A DNA stretch of 64,000 nt from Cycas panzhihuaensis (GCA_023213395.1 CM041465.1:3162001-3226000), one strand, 5' to 3'; positions 1 through 12,681 are shown, counted from the first letter of the stretch. Notes: generated by a model from the letters alone, not told the origin. Numbers and translations are program-made.

Positions 1-895
1 ATTCTACTTCTAAAAGGGCATGTCCAAGAGGAAGCTAGATCCCACACTATACCTGGAAGGACCCAAATGACCCTAAGGGCATTCCACAATAACTTCCATA
101 ACTTCTTGGAGTATGTACAATGAAGCATAATATGATCAAGGGTCTCTTCCTCCTCCCTACATAAGATGCATTTACTCAACATAACAAACCCTCTTTTCCT
201 CAAATTATCAGTTGTTAATATTTAATTTCTAAGGCATAGCCACCAAAAGATAGCAATCTTGGGGATTAATCCTAAATTCCAAACTCCACCAAGCACTTTA
301 TTATCACCGAGGCCTCTATCTGAGAGTAATGCCAAATAACTCAACTTCACCGAATAGTCCCCTGAGGGAGCCCCAGGACAGACCATCATATCATCCTTTA
401 GGAACTTAGTAATGTAATTTTTCATGAGCTCATATTTTAAGGATATGATTTGATCCATACCTACATAATCAAGGGGGAGATCCTCAAAGCTTCTCCAAAT
501 TTTTCCCTCTTCTTGCATTTCCTAATAGCCTTTAACCTTCCTCCCATAGGACCTCTCGCAGATATTCTGGAGAGCTTATAAGGAAGGTCTCTCCTTCAAT
601 GGGGGACTTCCACACCAGACATCCTCCTATGTTTTAATTCTTTCTCCATTCCCCAAGCTCCACTCCACCCTAACTGCAAGCATCTTTCTCACACATATAA
701 GGCATCTCTAAATCTCAGAGCCTCCTTTTCCAGAAAGATCATACGTTAAGTACTTTCTGTGTCTAAGATATTTCTGAGTAATAATTCTACACAAGAATTT
801 ATTCTCACCCTTAGCAAGGCTCCAACCAAGTTTTGCCACCAAAGCTCTATTAAAGTAGGAAATATCTTTTACATTGAGATTGCTTGCCCTTTTGG
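1..895 (-). pseudogene. LINE ORF2 C-terminal part with zf-RVT domain
   Basis: Reads from 895 down to 1. The stretch at 840-700 has the conserved post-RT motif (FNRALVAKLGWSLAKGENKF). At 518-222 the typical pre-zinc segment GDYSVKLSY...WNLGLIPKIAIFWWLCLRN is clear. After one in-frame TAA (about 219-221) the same frame continues with TDNLRKRG, CILC, HIMLHC and a W-x2-LW ending, which is the Cys/His arrangement of the RVT zinc-binding domain. The domain follows the RT fingers in plant L1 ORF2 and is thought to aid template RNA binding. The reading runs off the left edge, so the stop and the poly(A) tail are not visible. Frameshifts are present between 520 and 700. Confidence 0.85.
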
Positions 896-899
896 GAAG

Positions 900-1350
900 T
901 ATGAGAATAGGTATCATGCACAATGCCACAGGATCATAAAGATAGAAAATTACAGGAAAACAGACATTGCACATGTACACAGATTTTACCAGGTGGAAAA
1001 CCCCTTCTAGGGAAGAAAAACCACCTCCTAAGGCTATGATTTTATTTATATCTATAACTATACAAAGACCATAAAAATACCATCTATGTATAACAAACCA
1101 ACCTTTGAAATAGGCTTTGGACAACCTCCTAGATTCTCAGAACCACCTCCTTGAATCTAGGAGAGGGTATTAATAACAAGAAACGTTCGTTGAAATGGAC
1201 AGTTGCACATTTCAATAACCTTTCACATAATAATTAAATAATGACATAAACTCTTAACTTTAAACCTTTGAATCACTTAAATGTTTATTTATACATGTGA
1301 CTTAATTATAACATAACAATAAAATAAAAGTAATATTAATAATCCTAACA
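900..1350 (-). repeat. Cop-A 3' LTR
   Basis: 451 bp. Aligned by eye with 8228-8678, it differs at a few tens of positions, mostly transitions, which points to an old insertion. Its plus-strand left end reads TATGAGAATAGG where the partner has TGTGAGAATAGG. Its right end AATCCTAACA adjoins the polypurine tract. Confidence 0.93.
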
Positions 1351-1360
1351 TCCCCCTTTA
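1351..1360 (-). promoter_or_regulatory. Cop-A polypurine tract
   Basis: Plus strand TCCCCCTTTA, which is a purine run on the element's sense strand immediately upstream of the 3' LTR, the position where plus-strand DNA synthesis is primed. Confidence 0.8.
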
Positions 1361-1369
1361 ATGTTAACT

Positions 1370-2900
1370 TTTATAATATAGAAAATGAAGGTCTTCATCA
1401 CATTGATCCCCCTTTGATGGAGACTTCTTTTATCTTTAACAAATATCGCAGGTTTAAAATTTTGACTTCAGTCAAAGACTTTGTGAGTATGTCAGCAACC
1501 TTTAGATCTGTAGGACAATAAGACAAATAAACAATATTATCAGTAACAAGATTACAAATAAAATGCTGATGTAATTCTATATGTTTAGTTTTTGAATGTG
1601 TAACCAGATTTGTAGCAATAGCAATAGCACCTTGATTATCAACTTTAAGTTCTATGGAAGAGTTAGGAGTCAGATCAATTTCATTTAGAAGAGATTTGAG
1701 TCAAAGTGCTTCTTTGTTAGCTTCAATGAGTGCTTTATATTCAGCTTCAGTCATTGATAGAGCTAGTGCTTGTATTTTTTTACTAGACCAAGTAATTGGT
1801 GAAGAATTTAGAAAAAATACATAACTTGATGTAGACTTACGATCATTTGTATCACCTACCTAATCTGAATCAGTATATCCTATTAAGGTTAATAGTTTAC
1901 TGTAAAAATTATAAGTTAGTCCATAAAAAATAGTGTTCTGAAGATATCGTAATATACATTTAACAACTTTCTAATGTGATTCATGTGGCTTTTGCATATA
2001 ATGTGAGCATAAAATGACAACATAAGATATATCAGGGTGGGTATGAGTTAAATAAATAAGACTACCAATTAGTTTCCTATATAAGGTTGGATCACATAAA
2101 GGTGTGGAACAATCAGTAGATAGTTTTATTCCAGATTGTAACAGATTTGAGACAGGTTTAGAATTCCCCATAATAAATCGTTTAATTAAGTCTAAAATAT
2201 ATTTTAGTTAGGATATAGTTATTTTTAAATCATATTGATAAATTTGTAATCCAAGAAAATAATGTAGGAGACCTAAGTCAGTCATTTTAAATTTCTTCAT
2301 TAAAGTAGTTTTTAGGTGATGAATGTTATTTCTTGATGATTTAGCGATGATGATATTATCAATATACAGGATTAAAATGGTAATATTTTCATTTTCATAT
2401 TTGAAATAAATATTTGAATCACTAATACATCTTGTGTATTCAATTTGAATTAGATAATCATCAACTTTAGTATACCGATCTCGAGGAGCTTGTTTTAATC
2501 CATAAATAGATTTCTTTAGTTTACACACTAAATTATGATTATCAATAAAGTTAGGTGGCTGAGACATGTAGATCTCTTCTTTGGGATTACCATTCAAAAA
2601 TGCACTCTTTACATCCATTTGATAAATTTCTCAACCAAACTTGGCTGCGAGTGCAATAATTATTTTAATCATATTCATCTTTGCAATAGGGACAAAGGTT
2701 TCATTATAATCTATGCCATCAATTTGAGAAAATCTTTTTGCAACTAGGCAAGCTTTATACTTTTCAACTGTGCCTATTGAGTTGTATTTTGTTCTATAAA
2801 CCCATTGATAGTCAACTGCATTTTTCCCTGGTGGGAGTGGTACGAGATCCCAAGTTGAATTTTTGATTAAAGCATCAAATTCAAGTTGCATAGCTTCCTA
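1370..2900 (-). pseudogene. pol: Cop-A reverse transcriptase and RNase H
   Basis: From about 2900 downwards: the copia RT start (WDLVPLPPGKNAVDYQWVY, then KYKACLVAKRFSQIDGIDY), QMDVKSAFLNG at about 2615, SIYGLKQAP, and the active-site strand LYIDNIII, where the usual YVDD is changed to YIDN. MTDLGLLHYFLGLQI follows. The RNase H part shows GSLIYLTHTHPDISY (about 2060), MTEAEYKALIEANKEALWL (about 1720) and ADILTKSL (about 1480), a conserved copia C-terminal signature. Stops interrupt it at about 2205, 2630 and 1970. The YIDN change would be expected to kill RT activity. Confidence 0.9.
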
Positions 2901-3059
2901 CCATACAAGATTATTGCTAGCTTATTTAAAGGTTTTAAGATCACTATTATCCATTATTTTAGCCATTAAAGCATAGTTAACATATAATTTTTGGGCATAT
3001 GTTTGCCTGGTATCTAGAGGATTACCTACATCAGATCTAGCATCAGCAAGTGTTTTCTT

Positions 3060-4613
3060 TGCCCATATAGGTTATTTATTAGTAACTATTTCTATAGTTA
3101 CAGGTTGATTTGAGGAGCTAGCCTGAGAAGCAGAGTCTAATTCAGTAGGTTCAGATAGAGTCCAATTCTGGACTTGAGTAGATAAGGATTCTATGATTTC
3201 AGTATCAACTTGTTTATTAGAGGGGTCAACCAAATAGGTGTTGGTTAATAGATTTTCAACCAGAAGTTCTACATAAGTAGAGGTTGAAGAAGATCCTTCT
3301 TCATCAAATATGATGTCATGCAAAATTAAAATTTGATGTGTGACTGGATCCAAAAGTCTACAGGCTTTACTTTCTTCGCTGTATCTAACGAATATGTATT
3401 TTTGACTCTTAGGATCAAGTTTCTTACGTTTTTCTTTGGGAACGTATCCCTACGCAATACTTCCAAAGATTCGTAAATGATTGACTGAGGGTTTTCTTCC
3501 AGACCACTTTTGTTCTGGAGTAATATTTTGTAAGCATTTACTAAGTAAATGATTTAGTAGATAGTTGGAACAATTAATTGCTTCTACCCACAATTTTAGG
3601 TCAAGGTTCTTTGCATGTAACATGCAACGAATCATCTCAACAAGAGTGCAGTTCTTGCGTTCAACAACACCGTTTTGTTAAGGAGTGTACGCAACAGAAT
3701 GCTGAAATTGAATTTCATGTTTTTTACAAAAGGAAGTGAATTTGCCACTTAAGTATTCTTTGGCATTATCAGATCTAAAAATTTTAATTTTTAAATTTGA
3801 TTGGTTTTTAATAAGTGTTTTGAATTCTATGAAGATATCAAATACTTGACTATATGTCTTGAGTGTGTATACCCAACATTTTCTAGAAAACTCATCAATA
3901 AATATAACAAAATAATGAGAGCTAGAGTATGATGTTACATGAAATGGTCCACATATGTCAGAGTGAACAAGTTCAAGTGGAATTTTCGCTCTGAATTAAG
4001 TTTTATGTAGAAAAGGGTCCATGTGTTGCTTACCTATTACACAGGCTTCACAGACGCTATAAACAGTATTTAAAGATGGAAGACCATGAACCATGTCATG
4101 TCTTTTTAGGTATTGGAGTTTTCCATAACTAGTATGGCCAAATCGTACATGCCAAAGTTTATTGACTAAGTTAGATTTGGCTATAAACGCACTGAAGGGT
4201 TTTATTTTATTATTTTGTAAACTTGTTAAACTATAGAGATCTGTACTATGATCAACAGGTCTTGAGGCAATACGTTTAAATTTGTTTAATGGTTCTTTAA
4301 TAGTAAATTTATCTTTCCAGAATTTAATGACAAGATCTTTTTGATAGATTTGGTAAATTGATAGTAGGTTTGGTAACAAACCAGTTACATAGAAAATGTC
4401 CTTTATTGAACTATCTTTTAACGTAACATCACCTGATCCTTTTACTTTAAGTTGGGTTCCACTTCCAAAAAAAATCTCTTCTTCAGAGTTAGTTTCAGAT
4501 TGATAAGTGGATAAGTTTTTCTGGTGTCCTGCCATATGATGGGATGCACCAGAGTCAAGGATCCATTGTGCTGGTTGATTAGTTGGGGCAACAAATGCAG
4601 AAGTTGTTGCCAT
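3060..4613 (-). pseudogene. pol: Cop-A protease, GAG-pre-integrase and integrase
   Basis: The segment 4613-3996 opens near MATTSAFVAPTNQPAQW and has an intact aspartic protease motif ILDSGASHHMAG. LPNLLSIYQ and the integrase zinc-finger region LWHVRFGHTSYGKLQYL follow. The catalytic core continues in frames with stops: LVHSDICGPF, RSDNAKEY and a GVVERKN ending supply the D,D,E residues, then WVEAINCSNYLLN at about 3570. The acidic linker to RT lies at 3353-3072. The order PR-IN-RT-RH identifies Ty1/copia. The reading is broken at about 3990, 3690 and 3450. Confidence 0.88.
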
Positions 4614-5618
4614 TAGAGAACGACTATAAGTTTATTATTGGTTTTGTGGTCAGGATTGAGGTTGATTTTGCAATCCCTTAGAAGCTTTACATGCTTACAA
4701 AGCTATTCTACTTCTACAGACATCAATAGTATGGCCTCTTTTATGACAATAGGCACAACTAGTGTTTTGAGAAGGATTTACATTGTTCCAATTAGGCAAG
4801 GACTGATTAGAAGTATTCTGATGTTTAGATGGACCAGAATACTTAATATTATTTTGGGAGTTAGATTGTGAACTTCTATGAGGTTTCTAAAATTTTGGAC
4901 TACTGTTAAAATTGTTCTGATGTTTATTTTTATTTTGTAGATTAGTTTTTGAAAATAAATCCTGGGAATGATCTTTTAATATGCCTGTCTAAATTAACAT
5001 CATTTGATGTTCTATCAGTTGGTTTATCAACTGATTAAATGTTATAGGAGGATTGCCAGCTTGTTGTCTAGCTATTTTTAAAAAATTAAAATGTTTTGGT
5101 AAACTGTTTATTGCAAGACGAATGAGCATATCGCCATCTTTAGCATGAGTGATTATTTGTTTGGTATCACCTACTTTAGTTTTAGATTTAATACATTTAC
5201 TTAGGTCTTTATTAATTAGTTGAAATTTTCATAAAAAATCCTCAACCTTGGAAAAATCATCATAATTAAGGTCATATAATTGTTGTTCTAAGACAGTCAG
5301 TTGATGTGTATCGACCTTATCATATTTTTCTTGCAAAGTGTTCCAGACAGTGGCTAGATCGTCTGTTTCAGAAAACTGCCAACTGATTTCTAGTGAAAGT
5401 GAGTTCAAGATAGTGCATAGGGCTAAATCTGAGTTCATCAGATATACCATATAACTTTCTATAGTTTCATCTTTTGGTTTTATAAATTCATCTGTTACAT
5501 ATCGCCATATCTTTTACTGTTTAAGTTGATGGGATATGTGATTCCTTTAGTTGGCATAGTTTAAACCAGATAAAACTGGAATTAGAACACAGATGGTTGT
5601 TCTTCGCATTAGAGCCAT
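4614..5618 (-). pseudogene. gag: Cop-A gag
   Basis: The likely start is the ATG at 5618 (MALMRRTTICVLIPVLSG), followed by LSGLNYANW-like sequence with a stop at the Trp position, matching the copia gag N-terminus. The UBN2-like body includes ATVWNTLQEKYDK (about 5350) and LTVLEQQLYDLNYDDFSKVEDFL (shown in parts; ends near 5229). A complete CX2CX4HX4C zinc knuckle (CAYCHKRGHTIDVC) sits at 4716-4757 after an Asn/Ser/Gln-rich stretch. Several TAA/TAG stops interrupt it. Confidence 0.82.
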
Positions 5619-5784
5619 ATTGGGAATCGTAGGGTTTGATTAGAGATTAGAGGATATAAGTGTAGGTGAAAAAATAATCACTTAAAAAAGTTACCAAACA
5701 TCATATTAATATTTCATAAGCATGAGTAAAAAACTAAAAATCATAGTAGGATAAATCAATACCTTTCCCTTAAAAAAAAATTAC

Positions 5785-5880
5785 ATGTTCCCATTTTCCT
5801 TAAAAAATAAATAATCCCCCTTAACCTTTAAAAAATAAATAGTCCCCCTTAACCTTAAAAAAATAAATAGTCCCCCTTAA
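5785..5880. repeat. Short tandem repeat in Cop-A leader
   Basis: Three to four copies of a unit of about 27-30 bp built on TTAAAAAATAAATAGTCCCC, slightly diverged. Simple-sequence expansion. Confidence 0.8.
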
Positions 5881-6288
5881 CAAAGTAAGTGTTTACTTTA
5901 TAATTTGAGTGTTTAGATTCCTTTATAAAAATTATTGTTTTACTATTGTTGATTATCAAGCAATAATAATGCAGAAAAAAATGATGTATTAAATTTAAAA
6001 AAGAAAATTTTATTAATTTGTTTATTAAATCAATAAAAAAACATAATTATAATTCTAGTGTTGAAAAGAGATTAGGTTCTAAAAAGTTTTTATTGATTAA
6101 AAACAAAGAGTTTAATTAGAAAAAATATTAATATATTAAAATGGTATTATGTTATAGGGGGGAACACTATAGTTAATATCCTAATCAATACGAGTATTTT
6201 ATTTAGTAATTGATTTATTTAAGTGCCTGAAGATGAAAATAATGTTAAAGAAATTTTAGCTTAAAACTAATTTAGCTTAATTTGCAGG

Positions 6289-6389
<101 letters not shown>

Positions 6390-6453
6390 AGGTTGAAATA
6401 ATCAAGGAGGGGTGTATTAATTTTGCCTACATTAATTAAGTTTAATTTAAAAA

Positions 6454-6455
<2 letters not shown>

Positions 6456-6488
<33 letters not shown>
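6456..6488. repeat. (TA)n microsatellite, short
   Basis: About 33 bp of alternating TA in the same AT-rich leader. Confidence 0.9.
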
Positions 6489-6490
<2 letters not shown>

Positions 6491-6812
6491 CTTTGAGAGA
6501 GGGTTAAAGGTTATAAATACCTTATAATAAAGAGAAGGTTTATTTTAACGTTAAGAAAAAGTTAAAGGGGAGGGGTTTTGATTATATATCAATTATAATG
6601 TAGAGAAAATTGTAAGAAGATTAAAATAAAATACAAAACAGAAAGAGTTATATAGTAAATCAAATGTAATAAGAAGATTTAATAAGGTGTTGGCGGGGAA
6701 TGTAATAAGAATGAAATAAGATAAAGAAGGGAGGGGTTGCTTAATTTGTAAACTAAATATAATAAAGGGGGTGTTACTTATTTGAATTTTACCTAAGGTT
6801 TATAATAGAGAT

Positions 6813-6832
6813 TATATATATATATATATATA
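6813..6832. repeat. (TA)n microsatellite, short
   Basis: About 20 bp of alternating TA. Confidence 0.85.
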
Positions 6833-8215
6833 TTGAAAAGTAAATAGGCGGGCAAACCCGACGAGGTTATACTATTAATAAAAGTAAATAAAGTTTGAAA
6901 ATCAATTGGGGTCCGAGGGGGGGTAAGGTTGAAACCCTACCTACCTGGTCCGTGGTGCTCCGTCTTTGTTGCAAGTCATTTGATGGCACTACTTCATTGC
7001 ATGAACCGTTATGGTCTTCTCGACGAAAGCCAGAACAAACTCATTTATGTCTTGGTCTATTTCTTAGGCTGTGTCTTTGGCGGTGAAAAAAGGTGATGGC
7101 ATTCTCTTCTAATAGGTCATTCCTCTACAATTTTCAAGGTGTGATGGCTAGGTATCTCTGGCTAGGGTTCTCCAGTTTCTTTCCCTGGTCTTTTCTTCTC
7201 TAATAGTCTCCTTCATGAGCTTCGATCGTGCATGTTCTTTGTTTCATTTTCTTCAATCATCCCTTCTACTGTCACTATTTTGCGAGCACGAGATCTCCAT
7301 AGTGAAACAAGAATGCCAAGACTTTTTAACAGAGAGTCTTTGTGCCCTCCTGCTTGTGTCATCCATCTGTTGTTGTTAGAAAAATTAGGCTTCTTCTTCA
7401 AGAGATTGAATAGCTCTGTCTAAGGAGATCAGCAGAGCAGTGGCCCAAAAGTGTTGATTCAATATTTTGCTTTGACTCTTTGAACAAGTTTCCTTGGCAA
7501 TCATCATTATCTACACATGATGGCAAAGAACAAATAGGGCAATTACATGGAGACTCAATTTTGCAATTCTCTCTCCATTCAAGTTAGGTGCAAGCAATGC
7601 CTGAGAATCTGCCAGTTACCAATGGTAAACAAAACTCTTCCATGTGGACTACTATAAGCTTAGTAGAGTCTATTTATGTTTTGACTGATGATTCCTTTCA
7701 TATACAAAGCCTCTCATATGATTCAATTTCAAATCATCTGTGGTCCATTAGATGGTGTAGTTACTAGTTCTCTAACTAGAGTGACGACCATCTTATCAAG
7801 GACACCCTCCCAATCTAACTACCAGTAGTGGGATACATTTTCTTCATCGATGGGGTCATATTTTGTTGTAAGATCTTCTTTTCCAATTGATAGGACTTGG
7901 CCAAAGGTTTTTTAGAGGGGTGTGCATTGCAATCATAACCTTTTTTAAGGTGTTTCAGATTCTCGTCATCTATTTCAACTGGAGCAAAATTTGCATCTAG
8001 AATAAGCAAAACTGGTAGCTCGCCAGTTGCAACATCAATAGCAGCATCAAATCCTTCCACCTACTCACCCTTTGTTACATACAGGAGGGCTACTCCTAGA
8101 TCAACTTACAAATTCAATTTTAGCACACAACTTCAGTTCAACCATGTTGCAATAGCCACCTCTACCTAAATCACATCAGCAGTAGTCTTGTCCACAAGTG
8201 TCCCAATCTGGGCTT

Positions 8216-8227
8216 GCTCTGATACCA
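8216..8227 (-). promoter_or_regulatory. Cop-A primer binding site
   Basis: On the minus strand it reads TGGTATCAGAGC, the common plant copia site complementary to the 3' end of initiator methionine tRNA. It directly abuts the 5' LTR, which fixes element orientation and the LTR edge. Confidence 0.93.
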
Positions 8228-8678
8228 TGTGAGAATAGGTATCATGCACAATGTCACAGGATCACAAAGATAGTAAATTATAGAAAAACTGATATTGCAC
8301 ATGTACATAGATTTTTCCAGGTGGAAAACCCCTTATGGGGAAGAAAAACCACCTCCTAAAGTTATGATTTTATTTATATCTGTAACTATACAAAGACCAT
8401 AAAAATACCATCTATGTATAACAAACTAGCCTTTGAAATAGGCTTTGGACAACCTCCTAGATTCTTAGAACCACCTCCTTAAATCTAGGAGAGGGTATTA
8501 ATAACAAGAAAGGCTCATTGAAATGAATAGTTTCATATTTTAATGAACTTTCACATAATAATTAAATAATGACATAAACTCTTACCTTTAAACCTTTGAA
8601 TCACTTAAATGCTTATTTACACATGTGACTTAAATATAACATAACAATAAAATAAAAGTAACATTAATAATCCTAATA
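8228..8678 (-). repeat. Cop-A 5' LTR
   Basis: 451-bp partner of 900-1350. The outer end reads AATCCTAATA (CA mutated to TA) and is followed directly by the target duplication GGAAG at 8679-8683. Confidence 0.93.
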
Positions 8679-8683
8679 GGAAG

Positions 8684-10450
8684 GCATACTTTCTCCTAGG
8701 CAACAAGATGAATCCTATCTCTATCCTCTATTCCAAACCACAAGAACCTTTTCTGAATAGGTTCTAGGATACTAACAATCTTTGTCGGGCACCTAAATAG
8801 AAACATAATATACAATGGAACACTTTGAAGAGAGGTAGTCAATAATTGTAGCTTACCAGCTTGACTCAATAGCACCCCTTTCCAACCCACCAGCTTCCTT
8901 TGGACATGATGGATAATGGGGTTCCAAAGATCCTTCTCTAATTTACCAATAAAGAGGGGCAAACCTAGGTATAAAGAAGGGAGCCTCCTAATAGGCATTC
9001 ATAAGATCCTGCTAATAATTCCCTGGACTTGCCAAGGTATTCAAGAAGAAGATATTGCTCTTATTGAGGTTGATCTTCTAGTTAGTAGAATCCTCAAACC
9101 TAATTAACTCTTTTTTAATTGCTCTGGCCTTCATGATTGCAGCATTCCCAAGTAGAATATTATCATCCATGAAATGGTGATGGACCACATTATCCACACC
9201 CGATGTAGGTTTTAGACCTTTTAGCTTACCTGTTCCTCTGGCATCCTCTAGGGCCCTTCCTAGCATTTCAACCATTATAATAAAAAGATAAGGTACTAAA
9301 GGGTCTCCTTGGCACAAGCCTCTAAACCTAGGAAAGAATGTTGTTGACATTCCATTAACCAACATTGAGAATTTTGGACACATAATGCAACTTTTTATCT
9401 AGTTCCCCATACGCTCATTAACCCCAGAAGCTTTGATACATTCCATTAAATAGTCCTAAGATACCTTATCATAAGCCTTGGAAAGGTCAATTTTTACAAT
9501 CATACCAGGTTCTTTCTTCTGAAATGTTGAGTGAACCATTTCATGAACCATAATTATACCATCTAGGATTTGCCTCCCTTTAACAAATCCATCTTGGTTA
9601 GGAGCTATTATCAAAGGGAGAATTCATTTTAGCCTGTTGGTAAGGATTTTCACTGAGATCTTATATTTTACATTGCACATACTTACAGGTTTGAAATCTT
9701 CCATCTTTTTAGCATCTCCTTTCTTCAGAATCAAGGCTAAGAAAGTGGCTTGCCACTCCCCATGAATCTTGCCATTATTATAGAAATCAGAGACTGCCTT
9801 AAGGAAATCCTCCTTGATAATGTCCCAATATTCCTAAAAGAAGCTCAGATGGAAACCATATGGGCCAGGGGCTTTCTCCTTCTTCATGTTGAACACTGCA
9901 TTCCTGACCTTCTCCAGAGTGAAAGGCACTTCTAGAACTCTATTCTAGTCCTCCCCCATAATCTTGGAAATCATGTTTAACATCTCTCTCCTAGCCTCAA
10001 TATCTTTACATCTAGGTTCATTAAATAACTCCATGAAATAGTCCACCACCACCTCCTTTATCCCTTTTTGATCATTTATTTCCTCACCTTATTTGTTGAT
10101 CATCACCCTGACATGATTACAAGACCTATATTTTAGGGTGGTCATATGAAAAAAAATTATATTTATGTCCCCTTCATCTAGCCATAAGGCTCTAGATTTT
10201 TGTTTCCAGTGGATTTCTTCCTTTACCATAACATCCTCCAACTTAGCTTGGAGGCCTCTCACTTATTGATCTAAGGAGATAGATCAACCTTCTTCTTGAA
10301 TTTTTGCCTCCATCCTCTTAAGTTCTTCCAAGATTTAGTTTTTTGTTCCAAATATATTTTGGAAGATACTTTTATTTCATTCTCTCACTTGAGTCTTTAC
10401 CCATTTCAGTTTTTTTGAGAATCTAAGCATTGCACATCCTTCGACCGAGC
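8684..10450 (-). pseudogene. LINE ORF2 reverse transcriptase
   Basis: Going down the minus strand: QDGFVKGRQILDGIIMVHE (about 9600-9545), domain A MIVKIDLSKAYDKVS (about 9505), then at 9383-9078 RGLCQGDPLVPYLFIIMVEM and the active-site strand HHFMDDNILLG, where the usual FADD is FMDD. At 8998-8696 come YLGLPLFIGKLEKDLW, KLVGWKGVLLSQAGKLQLL and FLWFGI, the standard post-RT motifs of plant L1 ORF2. Stops and frameshifts occur at about 9070, 9390 and 9630. The reading stops at the Cop-A insertion and resumes at 895. Confidence 0.88.
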
Positions 10451-10549
10451 ATTTCCACCAGTCTACAATCAAGTCACAAAGGCCTGGGTCCTTTGTCCAT
10501 GTCATCTCAAATCTAAAAGGGTATCCCATAAACTTCTTTTTATCGACAA

Positions 10550-11247
10550 AGCTTTAAACCAGTGGGGAGTGATCCAAAACTGATTTAGGCACCATTTCTA
10601 GAATAATATTACTATACAAGCTAGCCCAAGCAAAATTTATTAGGACTCTATCCAACCTAATGTGAATGTGGTGCTCCCCAAGTCTTCTATTAGACCAAGT
10701 ATTCTTCAAACCATGAAGAGGAATATCTATTATGCCTCCCTTTGTCATAAACTCCTTGAGGCCTTCCATGCACTTGGTCTAATCCCCTTCCCTCCTTTCT
10801 TTTCCCTAGGTGATAGGGTTGTATTCATAGCACTAGTTATCATCTAAGGGCCTCTCCAGTCCTTGTGGATCTCCAACAATCTTTCCCATAGGAGTTTTCT
10901 GTTGTCTTGCATTAAGGGGGTATAAACATTCGTAACCAACCATTTTAGGTTGGATTTTTTACACATTAATAGCTAGAGAGAAAGTACTCCTCAGAGGTAC
11001 ATATTTCCTCTTCCTAGCTTTTGGAGTTCCATAAGGTAGCCAAGCTACCAGAGCCTCTATTCCCATCTCTTATGGCCATACTTGCTCCCCTCCATACCTT
11101 ACTTAGAATAACATCCCTGTTCCCCTCCTCAAGTTTAGTTTCCTGTAAGAGAAGGATGTCTAGGTCATATCTAAATCATAATTCTTTGACCATTCTAAAT
11201 TTAGAGGGGCCATTCACACCCCTAATATTCCAAGAGTCAAGATTCAT
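10550..11247 (-). pseudogene. LINE ORF2 endonuclease domain
   Basis: A credible ORF2 start is the ATG at 11247: MNLDSWNIRGVNGPSKF, then DLDILLLQETKLEEGN, the AP-endonuclease-like N-terminus (SWNIRG; the Glu of LQETKL is catalytic in the family). The C-terminal part at 10769-10554 has IDIPLHGLKNTWSNRR, RLDRVLINFAW and SVLDHSPLV (family consensus SDHxP; S changed to L). Internal stops occur at about 11170, 11010 and 10900. The domain nicks target DNA for target-primed reverse transcription in functional L1 elements. Confidence 0.87.
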
Positions 11248-11459
11248 AATGCCCCCTCCTTATCCCTCTACTTGATTTAGCATTTTTTGCTTATTAGTTT
11301 GGGACCCTGCTCACCAATATCCCTAAGGTTTCATTAACTCCCTTGATCTATCTGAGTTGCTACCTTTCTTTCTCTCAAGATTTTTGAGGATGGTCTACCT
11401 AATCTCTTTTTGTTACCCAGATCTAGATCTTTTATTTATTCTAGATTTTTGGAATCCTC

Positions 11460-12420
11460 TTACACACCTTTTCTAACTTTCCAAATCCTCTCTACCTTTT
11501 GGTCCACTTGATGGAGGCCAGGCTCTTCCTGCATTCCTTCCCCCACCTCTGGTGGGGATACCTTTTTGGAAAGGTCTAGTTCCCTATCTTGGGTCTGGGA
11601 ACTTTCAACATTAAAACCTTTCTCCCTTCCTTCAATCTCCCCTTCTTCAAAGAGGGTATCCTCCTTCTCCATATTGAGATCTTTCCTAAGATCTTATAGG
11701 GTTTCATCTACCTTCTAAATTTCTGCCAGGACTGGGTCCTCAACCTCTTTCTTGATATTAATGTGGATTATATCTTCTCTTCCTCCCTTAGCAAGTTCTT
11801 AGGGTCTAAACTCAGTTCCTTCCTCCTTCTCTTCTACTTGGATCTCTATCTTCGGTTCCCCAGGGCAACTCTGGGGAGGTGACCTTGCCACTTACAAACT
11901 AAACACCTAACATTCTCTAATTTAAATATTAATTTTTGGTCCTTACACTAGACTTCACCTTTAATTTTCACTTTGTCCTATAAAGGTCTATCCAGCCTGG
12001 CTAAGACACAAAACTTGGCATTCACCATCCTACTCCTATTCTCCGTAGCTGAGTCAATGGCTAAAAGAGGGCCAATAGATTTTGCAATTCCTTTAATGAC
12101 ATCTAAATCCCAATCTTAAAGAGGAAGGTCTAGTAACTGAACCCATAAGGGTGTTTGTCTCACACAACCTTCTATCAGATCAAAATATTTCATTCTGTAT
12201 TACTCTGAAATCAAATAGCCCTCTACCTTTATCTTCCAGAAGGTCACCCTCTCGGTAGGAAACCACTTCCACTTCTGAGAGATCCGATCCATTCTAGAGT
12301 CCCTCCTTTGCTTCAAACATGGAGACAAATGGCTCCACCATAGCTCCATTGAACATGACCCATTCAAAAGAGAGGACTAAACTTCTCCACTAGGATAACT
12401 ACACCATTAATACACTCCAT
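11460..12420 (-). pseudogene. LINE ORF1 (DUF4283-like plus zinc knuckle)
   Basis: The N-terminal part (about 12420-11950) has the plant L1 ORF1 pattern: TPLWVQLLDLPL, an IGPLLAIDSAT segment and a FCVLARLDRPL ending, as in DUF4283 proteins. A zinc knuckle follows at about 11918-11870 (CLVCKWQGHLP, then QSC in another frame), so a one-base shift breaks the CX2CX4HX4C motif just before its last Cys. An acidic Glu/Lys-rich tail continues to 11460. ORF1 products bind LINE RNA. The upstream start is uncertain because the 5' region is duplicated. Confidence 0.75.
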
Positions 12421-12681
12421 ATTCTACCATTCCAGCCACAAATGGAGACATAAAAAGCTTCTTGAGGAGAATACCCCTCTACTTTGCAAGTTTGAGGGAG
12501 ACCCACTTCTTGCCATCTTCCCTAACACACCCAAGTCATTCCAAAGCATGCAGTTGGTACCTAAAACCCTAATAGAGCTCCTCATAGTGATTCCACATAT
12601 TATATGGATTGTTGATGAGGCTAAACTATGATATTTAGGCTCCAAAAAGTTGCCTACTAATGAGTTTAAACTATGGTAGTA
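12187..12681 (-). repeat. Direct duplication, copy 1 (LINE ORF1 5' region)
   Basis: About 495 bp closely matching 12777-13267 in the same orientation. Matching landmarks include CATTCTGTATTACTCTGAAA versus CATTCTGTACTACTCTAAAA at one end and TTAAACTATGGTAGTAC at the other. Copy 1 joins the rest of ORF1. Confidence 0.88.

Noticed and set aside
5785-5880. Evenly spaced short repeats that might suggest a CRISPR-like array
   Set aside because: Units are contiguous AT-rich tandem repeats without unique spacers, in a eukaryotic retroelement leader.
8216-8227. tRNA-like sequence
   Set aside because: Only the 12-nt primer binding site is present; there is no cloverleaf. The same holds at 16003, 45304 and 58634.
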